Positions 22,812-34,479 of a stretch of 64,000 nt of DNA are shown here, in pieces. Origin of the DNA: Carallia brachiata (taxonomy: Eukaryota > Streptophyta > Magnoliopsida > Malpighiales > Rhizophoraceae); the NCBI GenBank assembly GCA_021464245.1, contig JADCRB010000068.1:11912544-11976543 (forward strand). Direction: 5' to 3'. Numbering within the stretch: the stretch's first letter is position 1; every line of letters begins with the position of its first letter. Position numbers and translations under genes: made by a program. The notes beneath the pieces are model-generated. The model searched no databases. It worked only from the letters and a program-made list of their open reading frames with translations, and had not been told where the DNA came from.

Positions 22812-24260
22812 GCTGTAACAATAGAAACAGAATTTTGGATGCTTCTAACTACCTCCAGCAGAAACTTTAAATTCTTCTTCTACTTGAATCAGCTTGGAAC
22901 TCAAATGTTCAATGTCAATCTTCATCACTTTTCCCTTTCTTTCTGTGTGAAAAGTTTTTCGGGTGATGTTGATGGATGGGTCCGTTCTACCCTTAAAATG
23001 GGTGCTCAAACTTTGTCGCCCAGGGTCACCCGGCCTGGCTTCTTTCTTGAACCCCATCGGGGCAGGTTCTACTTTCGCCGTAAGCTTTTGGAAGGCGCAC
23101 AAGCCTATTTAAGGCATCTGCGCTTGAATGCTTGCAACTTAGGGCCAAATTTTGCCAACCAATTCAGCCCCTTGGAATCCCTCTGCTTGAAGTATGCAGC
23201 CCTATCAAAATACGACCTGCAGAGCTTGTTTTCTTCTTTGATGAAGCTTAAGGCTTTAACGTTCTTCTGCTGTAGCCTTCCTATGAGATTATGCCTTGGG
23301 CCGCTACTCTATCTAGAAAGCTTCAAGCTCAAAGCCTGTCATGAGTTAGCTAGACTTGAGTATTTAATGAGAATCTTTCTGAGTTTAAATATCTTGGTCC
23401 TGAGGGGGTCACACTAATTTTTAACGGAGTCCCTAACTTGTAGAAATTCACTTACTTTCTAAAGGATGATGATAAGTTCTGCTGCGTATTCGCTCTTCTT
23501 CCACAACAGCTTCCCAAGTTGAGGGAGTTATATATTAAGACTGAGGAAGATTATGTGTGCGAACAAACATTACCATTGATGTTTTTTCATTCATATTTTC
23601 TCTAGGCACATACGTTAACTGTATTGGCCTCTCTCTGTACGTGCAGGTTAGTATAATTCCACAAAGCATTGTAACGTTCACAACAGTTAAAAGATTGAGG
23701 TTGACTTTCTTTCAGCAAACGAAATTTGACTTGTTGAAGATGGTTTCAATTCTCAAAGCATTTCCTCTCCTTCGTCAACTTCATTTAATGGTGAGCGGAA
23801 CAAGTATTTTGGATCCATGTATTTGTAACCTATCTACTTCACAAGTTCTGCTTGAATTATGTCACTTAGCTTAACTACTTCAAGTTCTGCTTGAATTTTG
23901 CTATTTAGCTTAGCTACTTCACGTTCTGCTTGAATAATGTTACTTAGTACTTGACGTTGTAATTGCCGATGTGTTGTCAAGAAAACGGTGAACAAGGACA
24001 GCTTGACCGCAGTGGATATGCCCTTTAACATTTGGAAGAAGTTGAATTTTGTGGGTTTTGCATCTCCAGTCAGATCGAGTTTGTCATTTTCTTACTGAAA
24101 GTCTGAAACATGGAGCTATCCTTGGGCAGGTGGTCATCAGAGAACATGAATAGTACAATTCATATTGTTCCGAAAGATGTAAAGCAAAACATCAGTGGAA
24201 AGAGGGAGAACGTCAAAAAGTTATAGAACGACTTCAAGAATTCTCTGGAAATACTAACGT
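22812..24260 (+). pseudogene. F-box/LRR protein pseudogene, 3' part
   Basis: Continuation of the F-box gene after the copia insertion, read across frames: LRR-like segments (LRHLRLNACNLGPNF, SLCLKYAALS, LKALTFFCCSLP, LPKLRELYI), a later exon with KRLRLTFF and AFPLLRQLHLMV, and an FBD-like end (FVIFL..., VVIREHE, KVIERLQEFSGNT). At least eight breaks. An LRR core plus the closing ERLQEFS-type motif supports an F-box/LRR/FBD gene. Confidence 0.65.
23838..23950. repeat. 48-bp tandem repeat, about 2.5 units
   Basis: Units begin near 'ttctgcttgaat' and 'tagcttaactactt'. The minus strand is open across the units and encodes a heptad-like IIQAELEVVKL pattern, while the plus strand has stops. Confidence 0.7.
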
Positions 24261-24269
24261 GAGTTGTTT

Positions 24270-26640
24270 ATTTGAGGTCCTATCTAATATTTTGGGGAGA
24301 AAATGCTCAATTATTTATTAACGATGACTTTAGAGCCTTCAAAAATCTGGACGTGTTATTCTATTGATCTATCTAAACCAAATAATGAATTAATTTTGAT
24401 GTACCGTTTTGTTCTTTTGGTGTGGGTTCGCTCCACTCTATATTTTTTTGTCGTTCACGTTTAACAGACCAATGAAAAAAATGTCAGTCGTATAAGTAAT
24501 ATTTATCTGTGTCAAAAACTGCGCTCATATATATCAAAAAAGTGATTCTGCCAGAAACTATTTTATATGATGACATTAACAACGTCAAAGTTAGACCTTG
24601 GTCCACTTGTTTTAAACCTTGACATCTCCAAATTGCGATTTCAGTTTTTCATTGCTAGTTCCGTTTACAGACTGAACAAAGCAGACTTATGCTTGTTTTT
24701 AATTGGAAATCTTCAAGCTTGCACTGATACAACACAATGACACAGACATAACAAATATGAATACGGTGATATGTTATTCTTGAAAATATTATTATTTAAA
24801 ACATAATATAAATTATAACTTAAATTTTGAATTAAATTTGATTCTTATTGTTAAAATAATTTCGTAATATTTTTTAATATATATGAGATTTTATAAGATA
24901 TACTATGAGTACTAACATAAAAACTAACACAAGCGAGCCATAGAACTTTTAAAAAAAATTTCAATCTTCCCTCCCTGGAACCTTCTTTAAAAAAAAAAAA
25001 AAAATTTAAAAAGAAGAAGAGGATGGCCTGTCAGCCATCTGACAGACCATAGTTACTTTTCTATTTTTATAATTTTTAATTTATTTTTCAAAACCTGTTA
25101 TTTGCATGTCCGAAACATACTCTTAACGTGCCCAAGATGTGCCTAAACTGTGTCTAATTTAAAATTTTTTTTTTATGGATATGTTTTTTATGTGTCGAAT
25201 AGGTGTCTGTATTATGTTTGACACGTGCCTTTGGCCGACTCATATCCAACACGGATGTGTCCGTACATTCTTGGAAATCTTTCACTTGTCCTGTTGTGGT
25301 GAAGCCAATTGTTAGGCTCTTTTATGTTTGATTTGTTTCAACATGAATATTAGTTATCATAAATCAAAAGCAATTTTAGAGTATCTAAATCGTTACTTCT
25401 TAAACGAATGTAATGAAGTGACTTTACATTTCAGTTCCACTTGTCCTAGAAAATGTTACACAATGCAAATCCACAAAATTATCTTGGTGCACTATCATAG
25501 TGGTGGTAAATTTGTAGAAATTTAATGCGTTACCTCAATTGACGTTAAAGACATAAATTTGTAAAAATAGATAAAAAGCACTTGTACATAGATAATGAGT
25601 ATGTAATCTATTTGACAATATATAATAATTTATTCTTTTTAATTTTTTTAAAATTCTTCAACTTACCATTATCTAATTGATTTATATTACTTTAATCTCA
25701 TCTCAATCATAATTAACTTACAAACTACAATTAAGCAATTCCCTAAAAAAATATCCTTTCGGTTAAATTACTTAAAAAAAACATGAAAACAGGATGGGTT
25801 TTTCCTTAAAAAAAAAAAAACAAAGAAAAAAAGAAAACAAGATGGGTTCAAGGTACTATGAAGTCAAACAAGAAAGAATATAAAATAGGTATAATGCTGT
25901 TTTGGTCAAACACTAGAAAAGAGGAAAAAGAAAATTTGAAGATAATTTCACTTAAAACAATACGCACGTGTGCCATTTACTTAAGCTTCAGATATTCCTC
26001 TGAGTATTATACTCTCTCTCAAGCAACAATAGTAATTGCAGTCTCATACTGTAGAGAAAGGAACACTAAATAATTTAATGGTACAAGTTAAAGATTTTGA
26101 GAGAGGTGGTGCTGTTTTGATGGATATTGTCGGAGATATTATTATAATTTGAGATTTTTTTTATATTTACTTTAATTACAAGATTTTTTTATATTCATTG
26201 ATTGATTATGTAATTATTACAAAATTATGTAATTATTATAAATTATTTACTTATTTAGTTATATATAATCTTACAAATATGGTTCTCCTATAATAATTTC
26301 ACATTCTGAAATTCTCTTATTTCTTATATTATTTTTGTAAGAAATTGATGAGAAAGAAAGCTTTGAAGAAAAAAAGGTTGTTTGGATAAGATGAGAAATA
26401 AGCGAAAAAGAAAGTTACGAGAAAAATAAATTATTTGGATAAAAAAGAAATATGTGAAAAAATAATAAAAAATAACATGATAATGATATATATATATATT
26501 TGTTCATTCTAATATTTCCTACTATTTTCTCACACTCCAAACAAACTAGCATTTGTGTAAGTATTTGTAAATGAGACCCGTAAGTTTTGAGTCTCAAACA
26601 ATTAGACTCGAAAATACAGATACAAATTATAATGAAAATT
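24270..26640. other. AT-rich intergenic stretch, no gene recognised
   Basis: No homology-bearing frames were seen. It holds A-tracts (24990-25010, 25810-25835) and an imperfect palindrome CCTGTCAGCCATCTGACAG (about 25028-25046). Confidence 0.5.
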
Positions 26641-26744
26641 AAAAATTTATTTGACGTCGATCTCTGTATGATCCTCTGATTAATACTTCTTTTTTTATGT
26701 CGTCAAGAGCTGAATTTCCATAGCGTGATCTTGAACTGTAGGAA

Positions 26745-27010
26745 CTAATTCTACTGAGGGCCGAGACTTAATCTCAGGTGGACTAGTTAAATTTTTTGTG
26801 AGGGCCTTAGGAGGCTTGATTTCACTCAATTTGGATGGATTTTGGTGAGGGTCGTAGGAGACTTAATCCCACTGGGATTGGAAAGATTACAGTGAGGGCC
26901 GTAGGAGGCTCGATCCCACTCGGACTGGATGAACTCCGGTGAGGGCCGTAAGAAGCTTGATTCTACTGAGACTGGATGGACTCCGGTAAGAGTCGTATGA
27001 GACTTGATTC
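26745..27010. repeat. Tandem repeat, about 57-bp unit, five copies
   Basis: Repeated 'tgagggccgtaggaggcttg' followed by a 'attccactcggactggatgg' type half, at about 26752, 26798, 26850, 26895 and 26940-26990. Units have diverged by 10-20 percent. A further duplicated block ('gagaaagctaaaggtttaga') follows at 27020-27170. Confidence 0.75.
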
Positions 27011-27229
27011 CACTCGAATTAGAGAAGAGAATTTGGAGGACGCTAAAGCTTTGAGAGGTGATTTTGCTTTACTTCTTGGATCACGTTGTAAGGCTCTTTT
27101 TGGGGATGGTTTGGAGAAGATGATTTAGAGAAAGCTAAAGGTTTAGAGAATGATTTTACTTTGCTCCTTAGATGTGTTTTGGAAGGCTTGAGGGAGTGCT
27201 TATTTATAAGCCAAAGATTGCCATAACCT

Positions 27230-27440
27230 AATCATCTAATTCAAACAACATGCATGCCATTTAATTTTTTTCATCTAACTCCAACAACATGCATGCCATC
27301 TAATTTTTTCCACTTAACTTAACCAACATGCATGTACCAACCCAATGCGTACACCAACCACATAAAAGCATGCATATACCAACCAAATGCATACATCCAC
27401 CAAATGAAATCATGCATGTATCAACCAATGGCCACCAAAT
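27230..27440. repeat. Short direct repeats around ACATGCATG
   Basis: 'aacaacatgcatgccat' and 'accaaccaaatgcatacatc' type motifs repeat five to six times at irregular spacing. They create His/Pro-rich shadow frames on both strands that are not genes. Confidence 0.55.
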
Positions 27441-27625
27441 CTTGTATGGCACCAACTCCATCATGTGTTCACCATTCATACACATTATTATCAACCATGC
27501 ACATGATTGTTAGTTAAGCAATTCACAAAAAAAAAAAAATTTTGAATTTTTTGTGTGTTTACAGTATTAATTTTGTTTTTTATTTTTTAATTTTTACTGT
27601 CTCTCACACACATGCTCATTCTGTT

Positions 27626-28757
27626 ATGAATCCTCGTGATAATGGAGGTTATGACTCATATGATGATGATAATCCCATTTGCGGTGTCACTCCTCCCTAG
27701 AGTGACGTAGAAGATCTCGAAGAGGAGGAGGAGGAGCCCCACAATGGAATAATGATCAACTAACACAAGGCCTACTTTAAATAATTAATTATACTGTTTT
27801 TCAATTTTGCTCTTTAACGATGAGCACTTACTTCCTGTGGTTCAACTTCAATCATCAGGGTGGGTCCGTGGAGCCAGAGGTGAGAGACTTTGATGACGAT
27901 GACCACGAGGGTCTTTGGTTTTGTGTTTCAGAGCTGTTGTTGTTGTTGTTGTTGATCTAAAAAGTAAGAATAAGGGTATTTGGTTAAATTTTTTATCAGC
28001 TACTGATTACTGATAGATGGGTCTAAAAGCAACTAATAGAAAAAGTAAGTCTAAGTTACTTTTTATGTTCATTTATATTATAATTACTAAATTATCCCTC
28101 AGCAACATATGAGAGGCGCTCCGCAATAAATTCTTTCGAACTTCTCACTTTGTAAATGGTGCCGCACAAGATTAAAATATTTTTTTGAAATTTTTTCTTT
28201 TTTAAAAAGTAAAATAAATAATAAAATAATATTATTTTATATAAAAAATAGTCACCATATTATAAAAGTGTTGTTATTTTAATAGTCTTTTTTTTTTGTC
28301 TTTACTGGATAAACAGTAATTTATATAGTAAAAATAATATTCTTTTTCAAATTCATATTAGTAATTTGTATAGTTTCAATAATATTTGTAAAAATAATAA
28401 ATTTTATTATACATTAACGATCTTTAAGCTACACATTTAAAATTATTTTATTTATAAATAAATATATTTTTTAAATATTAGTTTATATTAACTAGAGTTT
28501 ACAAAATTATTTATTATAATAAAATAAAAACAGAATATCTAAAATAGTCATTTTATTTATTTAATTAATAACAGTTAGTGTTTATTTAATTAAATACTAT
28601 AATTCATTTCATTCATAAACAACAATAATAAATAACAGTTAATAAGTGATAATAATAATAACAATTAATAATTAATAACAGTAATTATTAATAATAAAAC
28701 TAAATACCCTTTAAGGCTATGACGGCGATGAAGGTTCCTCTGATGACGAAGACTAAC
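27626..28757 (+). pseudogene. Acidic-protein coding fragment split by an insertion
   Basis: Plus-strand pieces at 27626-27760 (Asp/Glu-rich, VEDLEEEEEEP), 27858-27910 (VRDFDDDDHEG) and 28712-28757 (GYDGDEGSSDDED then stop) look like consecutive parts of one acidic C-terminus. The gap is filled by an AT-rich block with inverted ends. I cannot name the gene; acidic tails are common in many families. Confidence 0.4.
27972..28710. mobile_element. MITE candidate (PIF/Harbinger Tourist-like)
   Basis: AT-rich block of about 740 bp with inverted ends AGGGTATTTGGTT (27973) and AACTAAATACCCT (ends about 28708), reminiscent of the Tourist terminus GGGTGTTTGGTT. A 3-bp TAA/TTA target duplication is possible but not certain. 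No coding capacity. Confidence 0.5.
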
Positions 28758-28759
28758 CG

Positions 28760-29260
28760 ACTGAAATGTTTCAAGCAGAAAAAGTCACATCTTACACTAC
28801 TTTATCTTTCTTCTTTCTAAGCAACAAGTACGCAAGTTTCTTATTGTTTTATTTATATTTTCCAACCTTTTTAACTTTACGGAGCCTTTGACCAATTTTT
28901 TTAGTTTTTTTTGTTGTTTTGTACATTCTTTATTCAAACAAGTCAACAAAAAAAGACAAACTGTTGATGTTACGAGAAAAAGGCGAACTATAGTATTATG
29001 GAAAAAAGAAAAACTATGGAACCGCATAAGTTAAGATGCGTTAAGGTCACAAAATTTTTGGTCAAACCCTTAAAATTTAAATAAATTATAAAAATTACTC
29101 ACAAAGATATAAATTTGGAAAATAAGAATCATTGAAAAATTTGGAGAAAATTTATCACTATTAAATCTGACGAGTAAATAATATATAAATAGAATAATTC
29201 AAAAAATTAATGATCAAATTAAAGTTAATTATAATAATAAAGTAAATTACAGAATTCCTA
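28760..29260. other. AT-rich stretch, no feature recognised
   Basis: No coding signal beyond short lysine-rich shadow frames. Confidence 0.4.
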
Positions 29261-29269
29261 AAACTCTAG

Positions 29270-30850
29270 TGAGAAGAGAATAGTTGTTAATAGATATTAG
29301 AAATTCTTTGGACAGCATTAAGAATATGAGAGTTGAATCACCTAGAAGGACTTGAATAAGCGTACTTAAATTATTAGAAGACCTAGTGGAAGAAGATGAT
29401 ATGAATATTACTTAGCATATTAAAGAAACTAGAAAAAAATTGAGAACGATAAATAAGAAATATATAATAGAAAAAATGATGATACAATTAGTACAGAATA
29501 CACTCCTGATCATTGTACTGAGTATGGTACAGCTTGTGAGAAGCAAGGTATTCAACTAGAGAAAAAAGAGTTCTAAAGTCTCTGATGAGTGTTCTCCTCT
29601 TTGTGAATTTCTTCAAAGTCTTTAGGATCTTTTGATCTGAAACCCCACTTGTAAAAATTCTTTATAAGAGTTGAAGGATTTAAGGAAAAGCTTTATTAGG
29701 TATGTTTGAGTAACTTACTCACTAGTTTATGAGGAGTAACAAGAACTAGTTATAGATATTATCTTGTCCTTCTTGCATGAATAGATTTATCTCTTGATAG
29801 GAGGTTATTTGTTGATGTCTTGCTTATGTTAATAAATCTTGTGTACGCCTAATGAAGGAAACAAAACTAGGTTCTAGTCACATGTGTTGAAGTGTTTGCT
29901 AGAACTCTAGAGGCATCTGTTAGTTATTAGGATCTTCATGAGATTAGGATAACATAAACAGATTGAAGGAGAGAAAGAGAATACCCAAAGACGAAGGTAT
30001 TTTCAAAATGAAAACTAGTTCGTTAAGAAATAACCAGCATATAATGGCTCAAAAGAAATTGGATTAATAAACATATAGGAAGCGCAATGGACCCATAACC
30101 TAGAAATAGGTTATTCTATAACTAGTCTGGTGAAACTCAAAAGTATATTAAAACTTGTCTAAGATCACGATATTAGATGTTCCCAAAACATTATAGAGAA
30201 GAAATAAAAGATTTAGTAGAATGGATAGAAGTTTGGAGAAATGAGATGAATGTTGAAGCAAGATGTATAAGAGAATTAGAAAAAGCAACAATAAAGCATC
30301 CTTCAAATGTATTGTGGGGAATAATATTTAATAAAAAAAAACTGTTAGAATTTTATCAAGGAAATTATCCACAAGCTAAGGTCAGAATTAGTGCAATTAT
30401 ATTATAAAGATAAGAAATTATTAAGTGCACAAAATGATATTCTATAACACACATTAACAAGAATATTTCTCTCCTTTTAACAAGACTACTTTTGAAGCTG
30501 TAAAACGTGAACTTGTTTGTTTAACTTGATAAACTTGAAAGAAAGTTTTGAATTTGGCTTGAAAGAAAGTTTTCAACACTTGATAAACTTGGAAAAAAAG
30601 AATTTGGCTTGAAATAAAGTTTTCAATTTGTTGTCAAATCCACAACGAAATTGAAAGAATTTTAATGTCATATCCAATTGGCTTAAGAGAATATATAGGA
30701 TATGTTAATAAACAATTAAGATGACATGAAAGATAAATTCAGAAAAGTGATAAAATAAAGGATTTTAATATAAGATATGAATTGAATGAAAAGCATATAA
30801 TACATAAATGGATGATAAGACATTATGAAAACTGTGTACATGGTTTACCC
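29270..30850 (+). pseudogene. Possible endogenous pararetrovirus fragments, plus strand
   Basis: Degenerate coding-like sequence in several frames. The clearest open piece is 30177-30407 (76 codons, with EIKDLVEWIEVWRNEM), and another lies at about 30660-30850 (PIGLREYIGYVNKQLR). Codon-like composition and proximity to a caulimovirid movement-protein relic suggest parts of the same virus in opposite orientation, but no diagnostic RT, protease or capsid motif was found. It could instead be another element. A 60-bp direct duplication ('gaatttggcttgaaagaaag') lies at 30520-30640. Confidence 0.35.
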
Positions 30851-30877
30851 TGAATAAGGTTAGTAAAATGACGTATC

Positions 30878-31270
30878 TTAATACAACATTAAAGTCTTAT
30901 TTTTATTTCTATCTACTAATGATATACTAAAATTAGGTTTAATTGTAAATTTTATTTTCTGATACATCAAATTTCCTTTAAATACTCCAATTAATAAATC
31001 TTTTAGAGAAGAGATTATTCTATCATCCATCAAATACAATTCAACAAGTGTATTAATTTCTTCTCTAAAATATCCTTTTACTATCAATTGTATGGCTCCA
31101 ATGTGCAAATGTGTAATTTTATTCTTCTGTATTTTAGATAATTTTTCTAATTCTTGTTTTATCATATCCTCATTTATCAAGGGTATTTTCATAGTTCCTT
31201 TACTTTGTTTAATATCTATTGCATGTGCTTGTTTATGTGCTACATATATGATAGTTTTTTCCTTTTCCAT
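30878..31270 (-). pseudogene. Endogenous pararetrovirus movement-protein fragment
   Basis: 130 open codons resembling the central core of Caulimoviridae (30K-type) movement proteins, with the motif region ITHLHIGAIQLIVKGYFREE and downstream MDDRII. In the virus this protein forms tubules for cell-to-cell transport through plasmodesmata. Here the N-terminal part lies in a different frame and no downstream polyprotein follows, so the copy is inactive. Related relics (petuvirus, florendovirus types) are known in many plant genomes; the genus is not assigned. Confidence 0.7.
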
Positions 31271-31470
31271 AAATGTAGTTTAAATACATCTTTTAATTCT
31301 ATATTTAAATCTTTTTTACTTATTTTATCATGTAATTTCTTATTAAATATCAGTCTTTCTCTGTCTCCTTCTAAATTTTCTTCTTCTTCATATGTTTCCA
31401 TCATATTTATTTCCTCAAAATCATATTCATCAGATTCTGATTCTTCACTACTTTCATCTTTTGTTAACAA
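31240..31470 (-). pseudogene. Endogenous pararetrovirus, N-terminal acidic region of the same ORF
   Basis: A Glu/Asp/Ser-rich stretch followed by KDVFKLHLWKRK, overlapping the previous fragment by about 30 bp in another frame. The natural reading is one ORF interrupted by a small indel in a T-run near 31255-31265. The 5' end of the ORF is not clear. Confidence 0.55.
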
Positions 31471-31559
31471 TTCATAAATTTCTTCTTCATTTTTGTTCTA
31501 AATATTCTAAAGGTTTAAATCCTTATTCTTCTAATTCTTCTGCCAATTATATTATTTAT

Positions 31560-31790
31560 TATGTAAAAAAAATGTTAAATAGTGAATTGAGATTTTATAG
31601 ACATTTAAAAAGTTTTATACAGAATATGTATATGATACACCTTGAAAGTAGAATTGTAAAGGTTGCAGCTAAAATTGTGAAAAGAATATAAAAGTTGGTC
31701 TTTCCTACAAATTGGGAAAGTTTTGCCATGCTGGCGTGTCAGGCAACGCATGGCATTTGTGCGTCTATTTCAAAATTTTATATGCTGGTG
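31560..31790. repeat. Direct repeat, copy 1 (about 215 bp)
   Basis: 'gttaaatagtgaattgagat' through 'ggcaacgcatggcatttgtg', matched at 32030-32235 with about 10 percent difference. Confidence 0.75.
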
Positions 31791-32029
31791 ATTAATAATT
31801 ATTTGATAATGATTTTTTATAAAATTATTACCTAATAATATATTTTTATTAGTATCATTAAACTGTATTAACATAGGTACTTTAAGTATATATTCTCCAA
31901 TTCTATCCCAAAGAAATTAGAGAAGATATGAGATATTGTGAGAAACAGTATAGGAGAAATCAGAGAAAAATAAGAAAGGCTTGAAAAAATTATTGAAGTA
32001 CCTATATTAATAAAAAATTCTTACGTAAA

Positions 32030-32235
32030 AAACTTGTTAAATAGTGAATTGAGACTCCATAAGCATTAAGAAAAGTTTTATACAAAATATATATATGGTA
32101 CACCTTGAAAGTAGAATTGTAAATGTTGTAGCTACAAATGTGAAAAGAATATAAAATTGGTTCTTCCTTGCAAATTGGAAAAGTTTTGCCATGTTAGTGC
32201 GTCAGGCAATGCATGGCATTTGTGCATCCATCTAA
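32030..32235. repeat. Direct repeat, copy 2 (about 205 bp)
   Basis: Second copy of the 31560-31790 unit. Between the two lies a small inverted pair, 'ataggtacttta' (31875) and 'gaagtacctata' (31998). The two units could be LTR-like ends or a segmental duplication. Confidence 0.7.
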
Positions 32236-32269
32236 TTAAACCCTGTGGAAAATACATAGGATAAGACAC

Positions 32270-32905
32270 TTCTCATTGGATTGTAAATTGTTCTTTCCAA
32301 TTAATTGGTAATAACAACATTTCCAATGATCGTCCGACGTGAAAAAACACCAAAAGGTTTTATTTTTCCCCTTTAAAAACATTGAAGTGATTATTTTAGT
32401 TAGAACTTCAAAGTTGATTTCACTAAAATTGCAAGGAGATTATTGTTGACTTATTTGAATAAAATAGCAGAACCTAATAAATGTCGATGTCTCTTTTAAT
32501 TTCTAGTCATCTAAATAATTTGGAACAGTCGTTTGTAGACAAACATCGAAAATATTTCCACATGTCATTTTACAGAAATAATTGTGGGTAGTAGTTTGGT
32601 TCCTTGTTACCATTGCATCCCAAATAGAAAGAAAAGTAAACAAAAAAGAAAAAAAAAAAAAGGGCCGAAAATCGTGGTCATGGGTGAGAGCGAGACACTA
32701 GTGCAAAAATTGAAGGTCCTAATGGCAATTTTCAGGGGATAAGAAATTTTCTAAAATTCTGCAATTTTTACAATTGAATCTAAAATTTTTTAAAATTTTT
32801 AAATTAATTCTAACTTTTAATTTTCATTTCATACTAGTCATTTTACATTCTCATTAACTAGCCCTATATACTGATTAGTGGCCGACAAAGAGAAAAATTA
32901 GCAAC
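32270..32905. repeat. Receptor-gene upstream repeat, copy 4, inverted
   Basis: Reverse complement of about 3990-5350 without the 4534-5287 insertion. Landmarks: 'ggttccttgttaccattgca', 'agtcatctaaataatttgg', and 'tctcattaactagccctata' at the far end. Confidence 0.75.
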
Positions 32906-32929
32906 ACTAACAAAAGCAACCTAATAGGT

Positions 32930-34228
32930 CCAATATTTGCATAGATATTATGTATAAATTTATATTTAGTTTGATATTTATTTATGCAAATATTGTGTTT
33001 ATCGGTAGATTGAACTTCTATTTGCTATTTTATGTTTTGTAGGTCAAATAGATGCAAAAAGAAGTCATTGGGACGGATTCGGGCAGATATTTTTAACCCA
33101 GCACACTGTTCGATTTTTCAACTATAACTTCCTCTACATAGAATTGGTTGATTCTTACGCTGAATGAAATCTAAGAGATAGATTACAATCTTTCTGTTTT
33201 GACCAAATTTAGATTCTATCTAAAAGATGGTCAAAATTTTGTCAGAATTCACATAGTCATAACTGTCCAGAATTTTAAAATCATTTTCATGCTGCAACTC
33301 GAATTTTTAGGTCTTCTAACTACATCCCTTTTTAGGGTATTTAAAGCCAACGCGGTAAAAAAAAAAGCGAGTTGGGAGGCTATTCTTTTAGACACAAGAG
33401 AGAGATATTGCAGGGAGGCAGAAGAAAAGAGTGGAAGGAAAGAACGCGAAAACGTTGGATATAAGTTTTGAATTTCTTTTCTTTTCTTTCTTTTTCTTTT
33501 GAACTCTATAATTTTTAATACTAGTTTTTCTTTAGTTTTTAGCATGAGTGGCTAAAACCTTGAACCAGGGCGAAAAGAACGTAGTCTAATTTAGGCTTGA
33601 GTTATTTGATTTTTATAGATGTTTAGGTGTTCTTTTTTTGTTGTTGCAATTATATGTTGAGAACTTGATTTAATTTATCTATTTTGATGTTAATTATGCT
33701 TTTGTGTTTAGCCATCATGAAAGTAGTCATAGGATTTGCGTTAAGATCAACAGATGAGACACAGTCATGCACTAATTAGGTAAACATATGAATTTTGAGT
33801 CAGACATGAAATGAGTTTATATAATATCGTTAGAAATTCTTTATTCTTAATGGGTTTAATCTACTTTGTGTGAGTTTGAGAGAAGATCACAAATAAATTT
33901 AATACAGTTAGAGTTGCTTGACAAAGAACACTAATTAAAATAAGAATTGACATTCAAATCATTAATGCCATAAACTTCCTCTAATTCATCCTGGTACATT
34001 CTACCTTGTGTTGAACTTTTAGTTAAGTTGCCTCTAGTTTTAATTAATTAAATTGTTTAATTTAATATAATAATTTTGCTTTTAATAATTTTCTCAAACA
34101 TCAAACTTTTGCTAAATAACTTGAATTACAATTAATTTTTTGTTCCCTTGGGTTCGACACGTAGAGTATTCACCATAATTTTATTACTACGATCGGCCAT
34201 ACATGTTTGTAATGTTTTGTCAGTCATA
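32930..34228 (+). repeat. Athila-like gypsy 5' LTR (left boundary uncertain)
   Basis: Sequence preceding a gypsy PBS and gag, ending ...GTCAGTCATATTT at about 34228. It includes LTR-typical text such as 'gttcccttgggttcgacacg'. The short frame at 33199-33471 within it is not a gene. The left edge is not defined because no second LTR is present. Confidence 0.55.
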
Positions 34229-34250
34229 TTTTTGGCGTCTTTGCTAGGGA
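34229..34250 (+). promoter_or_regulatory. Athila/Tat-like primer-binding site
   Basis: TTTTTGGCGTCTTTGCTAGG resembles the TTTTTGGCGCCGTTGCCGGG that follows 5' LTRs of Athila-group elements, with three substitutions. Confidence 0.6.
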
Positions 34251-34479
34251 ACAGAACATTGATTATGATTTTTGTTATGTTTTGTTTATTAGCTATTAGA
34301 TTTAGCTAAGTTTTAGTTTTATTTATTTATTTTAAGTTTTAAATTACTTGTTTAGATTTTTTTTTCGCGATTGCAGGTACTGCATGTAATTGTGAGCATC
34401 TAAGAGCACTAATCTTCTTCTTTTGAATCTTGAGATTGAAAGGACTTGTCATCAAACTAGGGCACATGAAAGAGCAAAG

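Noticed and set aside
25028..25046. Palindrome CCTGTCAGCCATCTGACAG
   Set aside because: Short and isolated; no promoter, terminator or element context to give it a role.
27328..27517. Two overlapping His/Pro/Gln-rich plus-strand frames
   Set aside because: They arise from short ACATGCATG-type repeats and exist in more than one frame.
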